The notes beneath the pieces were generated by a model. That model was not told where the DNA came from. It saw nothing but the letters and a program-made list of their open reading frames with translations, and did not search any database. The position numbers were made by a program, and so were the translations under genes. Shown one piece after another: positions 48,316 through 60,790 of a stretch of DNA of 64,000 bases. The stretch's first letter is position 1; each line of letters opens with the position of its first letter. Source of the DNA: Hyperoodon ampullatus (Eukaryota; Chordata; Mammalia; Artiodactyla; Ziphiidae); the NCBI GenBank assembly GCA_949752795.1, contig CATKHW010000008.1:3844001-3908000 (forward strand), in the 5' to 3' direction.

Positions 48316-50752
48316 TCAGAATGCTCCACGTCTCTTGTCATCACAATGCTCCATGACACCTGTCATCACAATGCTCCGTGACTCCAGTCATCACAATGCT
48401 TCATGACCTTTGTCATCACAATGGTCTATGCCCTGGTCACACAAGACTCTGTGATCTTTGTCACCACAATGCTCCATGCCCTTGTCATCACAATGCTCCA
48501 TGCCCACAGTCATCACAATAATCCATGAAAATTGTCAGACCAATGATCCTTGCCCTCGTCACACGAGGCTCTGTGATCTTTGTCACCACAATGCTCCATG
48601 AACTTTTCTTCACAATGCTCTGTGTCCCTTGTCATCACAATGCTCCATGCCTTTGTCAGCAAAATGCTCCATGACACTTGTCATCACAAGGCACCATGGT
48701 CCTCTCATCACAATGCTCCAGGACCTTCTCATCGCATTGCTCCATTCCTTTCTCATCACAATGCTCCATGACACCTGTCATCACAGTACTCCATTAATAT
48801 TTTCAGCCCAGTGCTCCATGACCTTCTCATCACAATGCTCCATGACCCATGTCATCACAATGCTACATGACCACAGCCATCAAAATGATCCATGCCACTT
48901 GTCATCAGAATATTCCATGCGCTTGTCATCCCCATGCTCCATGACCCCTGTAATCACAATGGTCCTTGACGTTTGTTGTCACATAGCTCCATGACACTTG
49001 TCATCACGGTGCTCCATGCCTTTGTCAGCAAAATGCTACATGACATTGTCATCACAATGTTCCATGCACTTGTCCTCACAATTCTCCATTACCAGTGTCA
49101 TCACAATCCTCCATGAACCTTGGGATCACATTGATTCATGCCCTTGTCATCACAATGCTCCATGATTCTTGAAATAAAAATGATCCATGACCTCTCTCAT
49201 CACAATGCTCCAAACACTTGTGATCACAATGTTCCAGAACACTTGTCATCACAATGCTCCATAACACTTGTCATCACAACGCTCCATGTTGCCTGTCATC
49301 ACAATAATCCATGCCCTTGTGATCACAATATTCCATAACACTTGTCATCACAATGCTCCATAACACTTGTCATCACAACGCTCCATGATGCCTGTCATCA
49401 CAATAATCCATGCCCTTGTCATCACAATGCTCCATTAGCACTGTCATGTCTATGCTTCATGAACCCTGACAACACAATGATCCGGGACTCTTGTCATCAA
49501 AATTCTCCATGACACATGTCATCACGATGATCCATGCCCTTGTCATACCAATGCTCCATGACACCTGTAATCACAATGCTCCGTGACTCTTGTCATCACA
49601 GTGCTCCATGACCCTTGTCATCAAAATGCTCCATGCCTTTGTCAGCAAAATGCTTCATGACATTGTCATCGCAATGCTCCATGCACTTGACATCACAATA
49701 CTCCATTCCCATTGTCATCAAAATCCTCGGTGAACCTTGGGTTCACATTGCTTCATGCCCTTGTCATCACAATGATCCATGCTTCTTGAAATGAAAATGA
49801 TCATTGACCTCTGTCATCACAATGTTCCTAACCCTTGTGATCACATTGTTCCATAACCCTTGTCATCACAACGCTCCATGATGCCTGTCATCACAATGCT
49901 GCATGAAATTTGTCATCAAAATGCTCAATACACTTGTCATCACAATACTCCCTGACACTTGTCGTCAGAATGCTCCTTGAACACTGTCATGAAAAGGCTC
50001 CATGCCTTTTTCATCACAATGCTCCATGCCCTTTTCATCACAATGCTCCATGCTAGTATCATCACAATACTCCACAAGCTTGTCATCAGAATGCTCCATG
50101 ACCCCTGTCATCACAATGATACATTACACCTGTCATCAAAATGCTCCGTTTCCTTTGTCATTACAGTGCTCCATGACGCTCGTCATCCCAATTATCCATG
50201 ACCTTCTCATCACAATGCTCCACGGTCTTGTGATCACAATGCTCAATGCCCTGGTCATCACAGTGCTCCATGTCCCTTGTCATCACAATTCTCCACGTCC
50301 TTGTCATCACAATGCTCCATGACCCTTCTCGTCACAAAGTTACATGCTATTTTCATCACAATTATCCATGCACTTGTCATCACAATGCTCCATGACACCT
50401 GTCATAGCAAGTTCCATGTGCTTGTCATCACAATGTTTCACGACGTTGGCATCAAAATTCTCAATGTCCTTGGTCATCACAATGCTCCATGCCCTTGTCA
50501 TCACAACGCTCCATGACACTTCTCATCACAGTGCTCCAAGCGCGTGTCATCACAATGCTCCATTACCTTTGTCATCACAATCCTCCATGACACTTGGCTT
50601 CACAATGCTCCATGACGCTCGTCATCACAATTATCCATGGTCTTCTCATCACAATGCTCCACTGTCTTGCCAGCACAATGCAACATGACACTTCAAATCA
50701 CAATGTTACATGCTCTTGTAATCACATTCTCCATGCACTTGTCATCACAATG

Positions 50753-51681
50753 CTCCATGACCCCTGTCATAGCAAGCTGCATGTGCTTTTCATCACAGTG
50801 CTTCACGAACTTGTCATCAAAATTCTCAAAAGCCCTTGTCATCACAATGCTCCATGCACTTTTCATCACAATGCTCCATGACCATTGTCATCACAATGCT
50901 GCATTACCTTTGTCATCACAATCCTCCATGACACTTGTCATCACAATCCTCCATGCCGTTGTCATCACAATGCACCATGACATAGGTCATCACAATGCTC
51001 CCTGATACCTGACTTCACAATTTTCCATGACCTTTCCTTCATAGTGCTCCATGCCCTTGTCATCACAATGTGCAATGCCCACTGTCATCACAATAATCCA
51101 TGAAATTTTTCAGACCGATGCTCCATGCCCCTGTCATCACAATGCTCCATTCACTTGTCATCACAATGCTCCATGACACCTGTCATCACAATGCTCCGTG
51201 ACTCCAGTCATCACAATGCCTCAAGACTTTGTCATCATAATGGTCCATGCCCTCATCATCACAAGTCTCTCTGAATTTTGTCACCACAATGCTCCATGAA
51301 CTTTTCATCGCAATGCTCTGTGACCCTTGGCATCACAATGCTCCATGCCTTTTTCAGCACAATGTTCCATGACACTTGTCATCACAATGCTCCATGAGCT
51401 TGTCAGCACAATGCTCCATGACCGATGTGGTCACAATGTGCCATGCGGTTGTCATCACAGTGCTCCACATCCTTGTCATCACAATGCTCCATAAACATTG
51501 TCATCACAATGCTCCATGAACTTCTCATGAAAATGCTCTCTCACCACTGATATCACAATGTTCCATCACTAATCATCACAATACTCCCTCACCCCTGTCA
51601 TCACAATGTTCCATGATCCCTATGGTCATAATGCTACATGCCGTTATCATCACAATGCACCACTCCCTTGTCATCAGAATG
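50753..51681. repeat. 929-base tandem duplication, copy 1
   Basis: Starts at CTCCATGACCCCTGTCATAGC and contains a CTTCACGAAC landmark (50801), a 'GACATAGGTCATC' monomer (about 50979) and a 'GCTCTCTCACCACTGATATC' monomer (about 51534). The next copy is shifted by exactly 929 bases at three checked points. By eye there are roughly 20-30 differences over about 670 compared bases. Confidence 0.85.
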
Positions 51682-52610
51682 CTCCATGACCCCTGTCATA
51701 GCAAGCTCCATGTGCTTTTCATCACAGTGCTTCACGAACTTGTCATCAAAATTCTCAAAAGCCCTTGTCATCACAATGCTCCATGCCCTTTTCATCACAA
51801 TGCTCCATGACCATTGTCATCACAATGCTCCATTACATTTGTCATCACAATCCTCCATTACACTTGTCATCACAATGCTCCATGCCGTTGTCATCACAAT
51901 GCACCATGACATAGGTCATCACAATTCTCCCTGATACCTGACTGCACAATAATCCATGACCTTTCCTTCATAGTGCTCCATGCCCTCGTCATCACAATGT
52001 GCAATGCCCACTGTCATCACAATAATCCATGAAATTTTTCAGACCGATGCTCCATGCCCCTGTCATCACAATGCTCCATGCACTTGTCATCACAATGCTC
52101 CATGACACCTGTCATCACAATGCTCCGTGACTCCAGTCATCACAATGCCTCAAGTCTTTGTCATCATAATGGTCCATGCCCTCATCATCACAAGTCTCTC
52201 TGAATTTTGTCACCACAATGCTCCATGAACTTTTCATCACAATGCTCTGTGACCCTTGGTATCACAATGCTCCATGACTTTGTCAGCACAATGTTCCATG
52301 ACACTTGTCATCACAATGCTCCATGAGCTTGTCAGCACAATGCTCCATGACCGATGTGATCACAATGTGCCATGCGGTTGTCATCACAATGCTCCACATC
52401 CTTGTCATCACAATGCGACATAAACATTGTCATCACAATGCTCCATGCACTTCTCATGAAAATGCTCTCTCACCACTGATATCACAATGTTCCATCACTA
52501 GTCATCACAATACTCCCTCACCCTTGTCATCACAATGTTCCATGACCCCTATCATCACAATGCTACATGCCGTTATCATCAAAATGCACCACTCCCTTGT
52601 CATCAAAATG
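51682..52610. repeat. 929-base tandem duplication, copy 2
   Basis: Directly follows copy 1. It shares several private variants with the segment at 58130-59060 (for example 'CAAGTCTTTGTC', 'CTTGGTATCACAATGC', 'GATGTGATCACAATGTG') that copy 1 lacks, so copy 2 and the distant segment are closer to each other than copy 1 and copy 2. Confidence 0.85.
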
Positions 52611-53320
52611 CTCCATGACCTTTGTCATCACAAAGCTCCATGACCCTTGGCATCACAGTGCTCCATGCCATTGTCATCACAATTCTTCATGAAGACTCTC
52701 ATTACATTGCTCCATGCCCTTGTCAACACAAAGCTCCATGACGCTTGTCATCACAATGCTCGATGCCCTTCTCATCACAATAATCCATGAAAATTTTCAG
52801 ACAAATGCTCCATGCCCTTGTCATCACAAAGCTCCATGACGCATGTCATCAGAATGCTCCATGGCCTTCTCATTCACAATGCTCCATGCCCTTGTCATCA
52901 CAATGCTCCAAGACACCTGTAATCAAAATGCTCCATGTCCCTTTTCATCTCAATGCTCCATGAACCCTGTCATCACAATGCACCATGCCCATCATCATAA
53001 TGCTTCATGCTATTGTCATCACAATGAAATCAAAATGCTCCATGACCTCTGTCATCACAATGCTCCAAACCCTTCTGATCACAATGTTCCATAACTCTTG
53101 TCCTCACAACGCCCCATGACGCTCGTCATCACAATTATCCATGGTCTTCTCATCACAATGCTCCATAACACTTGTCATCACAATGCTCAATACACTTGTC
53201 ATCACAATGCTCCCTGACTCTTGCCATCAGTATGCTCCTTGAACCCTGTCATGACAAGGCTCCATGCCTTTTTCATCACAATGCTCCATGCCCTTGTCAT
53301 CACAATGCTCCATGACACTT

Positions 53321-53850
53321 GACGTCAGAATGCTCCTTGATCCCTGTCATGAAAAGGTTCCATTCCTTTTTCATCACAATGCTCCATGCCTTTTTCATCA
53401 CTATGCTCCATGCCATTGTCATCACAATACTCCACAAGCTTGTCATTAGAATGCTCCATGACCCTTGTCATCACAATTCTCCGTGCCCCATGTCTTTACA
53501 GTGCTCGATGACACTCGTCATCAATATGCTCCATGGTCTTGTGATTACAATGCTCCACGGTCTTGCCATCACAATGCTCCATGACCTGGGCATCACAATG
53601 CTCCATGTCCCTTTTCATCAAAATGCTCCATGCGCTTCTCAGCACAATGCTCCATGACCCATGACATCACAATGCGCCATGAAATTTTCATCACAACGCT
53701 CTACATCATTTTCAAGTCTATGCTCCATAAAACTTGTCATCACAGTGCTCCATGCACTTCTCATCAAAATGCTCTCTCACCACTGATATCACAATGTTCC
53801 ATCACTAGTCATCACAATACTCACTCACCCCTGTCATCACAATGTTCCAT
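53321..53850. repeat. HOR segment paired with 60284 onward
   Basis: Starts at GACGTCAGAATGCTCCTTGA and runs through the 'GAAAAGGTTCC', 'CATGACCTGG', 'TTCTCAGCACAATGC' and 'GCTCTCTCACCACTGATATC' monomers. The same order follows at 60284, an offset of 6,963 bases, about 515 more than the offset upstream, so the later copy has gained (or the earlier lost) about 21 monomers in between. Confidence 0.75.
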
Positions 53851-56800
53851 GACAACTGTAATCACAATGCTCCATGCACTTGTCATCACAAAGCTCCATG
53901 ATGCATGTCATCAAAATGCTCCATGGACTTCTCATCACAATGCTCCTTGCCCTTGCCATCACAATGCTCCATTACACCTGTCATCACAATGCTCCATTAC
54001 ACCTGTCATCACAGCGCTCCCTGACTCCAGACAACACAATGATCTGGGACTCTTGTCATCAAAATGCTCCAAGACACTTGTCATCACAATGATCCATGCG
54101 CTTGTTATCCCAATTCTCCATGACACCTGTAATCCGAATGCTCCGTGACGCTTGTCATCCCAGTGCTCCATGACCCTTGGCATCACAATGTTCCATGCCA
54201 TTGTCATCACCATGCTACATGAACCCTATCATCACATTGCTCCATGCCCTTGTCATCACAAAGCTCCATGACGCTTGTCATCACAATGCTCGATGCTCTT
54301 CTCATCACAGTGCTCCATGCCCTTGTCATTACAATCCTCCATGATCCATGTATCACCGTGTTCCTTGCCCTTGACATCACAATGCTCCATGCCCACACTC
54401 ATCACAATAATCCATGAAACATTTCACACAAATGCTCCACGCCCTTGTCATCAAAAGGCTCCATTACCCGTGTCAAAACAATGCTCCATGACCCCTGCCA
54501 TCACAATGTTCCATGGCCTCGTCATCAAAAGGCTCCATGACCCTTGTCATCACAATTCTCCAAGACCCCTGTAATCACAGTGCTCCATTCCCTTGTCATC
54601 ACGAAGCTCAATGACTTATGTCATCAGTATGCTCCATGGCCTTCTCATCAGAATGCTCCTTGTCCTTGTCATCACAGTGCTCCAAGACCACTGTATTCAC
54701 AACGCTCCATGCCCCTTTTCATCTCAATGCTCAATGAACTCTGTCATTCCAATGCACCATGCCCACCATGATAATGCTTAATGCTATTGTCATCACAATG
54801 AAATCAAAATGCTCCATGACCTCTGTCATCACAATGCTCCAAACCCTTCTGATCACAAAGTTCCATAACACTTGTCATCACAATTCCCCATGATGCTCCT
54901 CATCACAATTATCCATGGTCTTCTCATCACAATGCTCCATGACCTTTGTCATCACAATGCTCAATACACTTGTCTTCTCAATGCTCCCTGCCACTTGTCG
55001 TCCGTATGCTTCTTGAACCCTGTCATGACAAGGCTCCATGCCTTTTTCATCACAATGATCCATGCGCTTTTCATCACAATGTTCCAAGACCCCAGTAATC
55101 ACAATGCTCCTTGCCCTTGTCATCACAAAGCTCCATGGCCCAAATCATCAGAAAGCTCCGTGGCCTTCTCATCACCATGCTCAATGCCCTTGTCATCAAA
55201 CTGCTCCCTGACACTTGTCTTCAGAATGCTCCTTGAACCCTGTCATGAAAAGGCTCCATGCCTTTTTCATCACAATACTCCATGACCTTTCATCACTATG
55301 CTCCATGCCATTGTCATCACAATACTCCACAAGCTTGTCATCAGAATGCTCCATGACCCATGTCATCACAATGCTCCATGACCCCTGTCATCACAATGTT
55401 CCTTGACCTCTGTAATCACAATGCTCCATGCCTCTTGTCATTACAGTGCTCCATGACACTCGTCATCACAATTATCCATGGTCTTCTCATCACAATGCTG
55501 CACGGTCTTTCCATCACAATGCTCCCTGCCCTGGTCCTCACAATGCTCCATGACCCTTTTCATCACAATTCTCCAAGCAATTGTCATACAATGCTCCATT
55601 ACATTTGTCATCACAATCCTCCATGACACTTGGCATCACAATGCTCCATTACATTTGTCATCACAATCCTCCATGACATTTGGCATCACAATGCTCCACC
55701 CCATTGTCATCGCAGTGCACCATGACATATGTCATCACAATGCTCCATGACACCTGTCTTCACAATACTACATGACATTGTCATAAAAAGGTTCCATGCC
55801 CTTGTCATCACAATGTGCCATGCCCACCCTCATATCAATAATCCATGAAACTTGTCAGACCAATTCTCCATGCCCCTCTCATCACAATGCTCCATGCCCT
55901 TTTAATCACAATGCTCCATGACCCCTCACATCATAATGCTCCGTGACTCCAGTCATCACAATGCTTTATGACCTTTGTCATCACAATTGTCCATTCCCTC
56001 GTCATGACAATGCTCTGTAAAACTTGTCATCACAGTGCTCCATGCCTTTGTCAGCACAATGCTCCATGATGCTTGTCATCACAATCCTACATGCGCTTCT
56101 CAGCACAACGCTCCAAGACACATGTCATCACAATGTGCCATGCACTTGTCATGACAATGCTCCACAACCTTGTCATCACAAAGCTCCATAAAACTTGTCA
56201 TCACAATGCTCCATGCACTTCTCATCTAAATGCTCTCTCACCACTGATATCACAATGTTCCATCACTAGTCATCACAGTACTCCCTCACCCCTGTCATCA
56301 CAATGTTCCATGACCACTGTCATCAAAATGCTACATGCCCTTATCATCACAATGCTCCATGACCACTGACATCACAATGTTCCATAACCCCTGTCATCAA
56401 AATGTTCCCTGACCCTTTTCATCAAACTGTTCCATGACCCTTTCATCTCAATGCTCACTGCCCTACTCATCACAATGCACCACACTCTTGTCATCAAAAT
56501 GCTCCATGACCTTTGTCATCACCAAGCTCCATGACCCTTGGCATCACAATGCTCCATGCCATTGTCATCACAGTGCTCCATGAACACTCTCATCACATTC
56601 CTCCTTGCCCTTGTCATCACAAAGCTCCGTGACGCTTGTCAATACAATGCTCGATGACTTTCTCAACACAATGCTCCATGCCTTGTCATTACAATCCTCA
56701 ATGACCCAAGTATCACCGTGTTCCCTGCCCTTGTCATCACAATACTCCATGCCCACTGTCATCACAATAATCCATGAAACATTTCAAACCAATGCTCCAT

Positions 56801-57983
56801 GCCCTTGTCATCACAATGCTCCATTAGCCCTGTCATAACAATGCTCCATGACACCTGCAATCACAATATTCCACAGCATTGTCATCACAAGGCTCCATGT
56901 ACCTTGTCATCACAGTGCTCCAAGAACCCTGTAATCACAATGCTCCATGCCCCTTTTCATCTCAATTCTCCATGAACACTGTCATCACAATGCACCATGC
57001 CCATCATCATAATGCTTCATGCTATTTTCATCACAATGAAATCAAAATGCTCCATGACCTCTGTCATCACAATGTTCCACACCCTTGTGATCACAATGTT
57101 CCATAACATTTGTCATCACAACGCCCCATTACGCTCATCATCACAATTATCCATGGTCTTCTCATCACAATGCTCCATAACATTTGTCATCACAATGCTC
57201 AATACACTTGTCATCACAATGCTCCCTGACTCTTGCCATCAGTATGCTCCTTGAACACTGTCATGACAAGGCTCCATGCCTTTTTCATCACAATGATCCA
57301 TGCCCATTTCATCACAATGCTCCAAGACCCCTTTAATCACAATGCTCCTTGCCCTGGTCATCACAAAGCTCCATGACACATGTCATCAGAATGCTCCTTG
57401 GACATCTCTCAAAATGTTCCATGCCCTTGTAATCACAATGCTCCAAGACCCCTGTAATCACAATGCTCCATGCCCCTTTTCATCAGAATGCTCCATGAGA
57501 CTTCTCATCACAAGGCTCCATAGTCTTCTCATCAGAGTGCTCCAGGACCTTGTCATCACAATGCTCCATGACCCCTTTCATCAGAATACTCCATGAACAT
57601 TTTCAGCTCAATGCTCCATGATCTTCTCATCACAATGCTCCATGACCCCTGTCATCACAATGCTCCATGCTCCTTGATATCAACATGATCCATGACCTCT
57701 GTCATCACAGTGCTCCAAACCCTTGTGATCACATTGTTCCATAACACTTGTCATCACAACGCTCCATGATGCCTGTCATCACAATACTCCTTGCCCTTCT
57801 CATCACAATGCTCCATGAACTTTGTCATCACAATGCTCCATGCCATTTTCATCACAATACTCCACAAGCTTGTCTTCAGAATGCTCCAGGACCCTTGTCA
57901 TCACAATGCTCCATGACCCCTGTCATCACAATGCTCCATGACACCTCTCATCACAATGCTCCAGGCCCCTTGTCATTACAGTT

Positions 57984-59220
57984 CTCCATGACGCTCGTCA
58001 TCACAATTGTCCATGGTATTCTCATCACAATGCTCCACTGTCTTGCCATCACAATGCTCCATGACACTTCAAATCACAATGTTACATGCTCTTGTAATCA
58101 CATTCTCCATGCAGTTGTCATCACAATGCTCCATGACCCCTGTCATAGCAAGCTCCATGTGCTTTTCATCACAGTGCTTCACGAACTTGTCATCAAAATT
58201 CTCAAAAGCCCTTGTCATCACAATGCTCCATGCCCTTTTCATCACAATGCTCCATGACCATTGTCATCACAATGCTCCATTACCTTTGTCATCACAATCC
58301 TCCATGACACTTGTCATCACAATGCTCCATGCCGTTGTCATCACAATGCACCATGACATAGGTTATCACAATGCTCCTTGATACCTGACTTCACAATACT
58401 CCATGACCTTTCCTTCATAGTGCTCCATGCCCTTGTCATCGCAATGTGCAATGCCCACTGTCATCACAATAATCCATGAAACTTTTCAGACCGATGCTCC
58501 ATGCCCCTGTCATCACAATGCTCCATGCACTTGTCATCACAATGCTCCATGACACCTGTCATCACAATGCTCCGTGACTCCAGTCATCACAATGCCTCAA
58601 GTCTTTGTCATCATAATGGTCCATGCCCTCATCATCACAAGTCTCTCTGAATTTTGTCACCACAATGCTCCATGAACTTTTCATCACAATGCTCTGTGAC
58701 CCTTGGTATCACAATGCTCCATGACTTTGTCAGCACAATGTTCCATGACACTTGTCATCACAATGCTCCATGAGCTTGTCAGCACAATGCTCCATGACCG
58801 ATGTGATCACAATGTGCCATGCGGTTGTCATCACAATGCTCCACATCCTTGTCATCACAATGCTCCATAAACATTGTCATCACAATGCTCCATGCACTTC
58901 TCATGAAAATGCTCTCTCACCACTGATATCACAATGTTCCATCACTAATCATCACAATACTCCCTCACCCCTCTCATGACAATGTTCCATGACCCCTATC
59001 ATCACAATGCTACATGCCGTTATCATCACAATGCACCACTCCCTTGTCATCAAAATGCTCCATGACCTTTTTCATCACAAAGCTCCATGACCCTTGGCAT
59101 CACAATGCTCCATGCCATTGTCATCACAATGCTTCATGAAGACTCTCATTACATTGCTCCATGCCCTTGTCATCACAAAGCTCCATGACGCTTGTCATCA
59201 CAATGCTCGATGCCCTTCTC
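57984..59220. repeat. HOR copy matching 50.6-52.8 kb
   Basis: The upstream part pairs with copy 1 at an offset of 7,377 bases (for example CATGACGCTC at 50611 and 57988). The downstream part pairs with copy 2 at an offset of 6,448. The difference of 929 is the extra tandem copy present only in the 50-52 kb locus. Confidence 0.8.
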
Positions 59221-60283
59221 ATTACAATGCTCCATGACCTAGTCATTACAATCCTCCATGACCCATGTATCACAGTATTCCGTGTCCTTGTCATCACAAT
59301 GCTCCATGCCCACTCTCATCGCAATAATCCATGAAAATTTTCAGACAAATGCTCCATGCCCTTGTCATCCCAAAGCTCCATGACGCATGTCATCAGAATG
59401 CTCCATGGCCTTCTCATTCACAATGCTCCATGCCCTTGTCATCACAATGCTCCAAGACACCTGTAATCACAATGCTCCATGTAACTTTTCATCTCAATGC
59501 TCCATGAACCCTGTCATCAAAATGCACCATGCCCATCATCATAATGCTTCATGCTATTGTCATCACAATGAAATCAATATGCTCCATGACCTCTGTTATC
59601 ACAATGCTCCAAACACTTGTGATCACAATGTTCCATAACACTTGTCATCACAATGCCCCATGACGCTCATCATCACAATTATTCATGGTCTTCTCATCAC
59701 AATGCTCCATAACATTTGTCATCACAATGCTCAATACACTTGTCATCACAATGCTCCCTGACTCTTGCCATCAGTATGCTCCTTGAACCCTGTCATGACA
59801 AGGCTCCATGCCTTTTTCATCACAATGCTCCATGCCCTTGTAATCACAATGCTCCAAGACCCCTGTAATCACAATGCTCCATATCCCTTTTCATCAGAAT
59901 GCTCCATGAGACTTCTCATCACAAGGCTCCATGGTCTTCTCATCAGAGTGCTCCAGGACCTTGTCATCACAATGCTCCATGACCCCTTTCATCAGAATAC
60001 TCCATGAACATTTTCAGCTCAATACTCCATGATCTTCTCATCACAATGCTCCATGACCCCTGTCATCACAATGCTCCATGCTCCTTGATATCAAAATGAT
60101 CCATGACCTCTGTCATCACAGTGCTCCAAATCCTTGTGATCACATTGTTCCATAACACTTGTCATCACAACGCTCCATGATGCTTGTCATCACAATACTC
60201 CATTCCCTTGTCATCACAATGCTCCATGACCTTTTTCATCACAATGCTCAACACACTTGTCATCACAATTCTCCCTGACACAT

Positions 60284-60790
60284 GACGTCAGAATGCTCCT
60301 TGATCCCTGTCATGAAAAGGTTCCATGCCTTTTTCATCACAATGCTCCATGCCTTTTTCATCACAATGCTCCATGCCATTGTCATCACAGTACTCCACAA
60401 GCTTGTCATCAGAATGCTCCATGATCCTTGTCATCACAATTATCCATGCCCCGTGTCATTACAGTGCTCGATGACAATCGTCATCAAAATGCTCCATGGT
60501 CTTGCAATTACAATGCTCCACGGTCTTGCCATCACAGTGCTCCATGACCTGGACATCACAATGCTCCATGTCCCTTTTCATCACAATGCTCCATGCGCTT
60601 CTCAGCACAATGCTCCATGACCCATGACATCACAATGCGCCATGAACATTTCATCACAATTCTCTACATCCTTTCCATCGCTATGCTCCATAAAACTTGT
60701 CATCACAGTGCTCCATGCACTTCTCATGAAAATGCTCTCTCACCACTGATATCACAATGTTCCATCACTAGTCATCACAATACTCCCTCA
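60284..60790. repeat. HOR segment paired with 53321 onward
   Basis: Partner of the 53.3-53.8 kb segment. The match fades after 'ACAATACTCCCTCA', where this copy reads GGCATGCCATCAC and the other continues CCCCTGTCATCAC. Confidence 0.75.
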
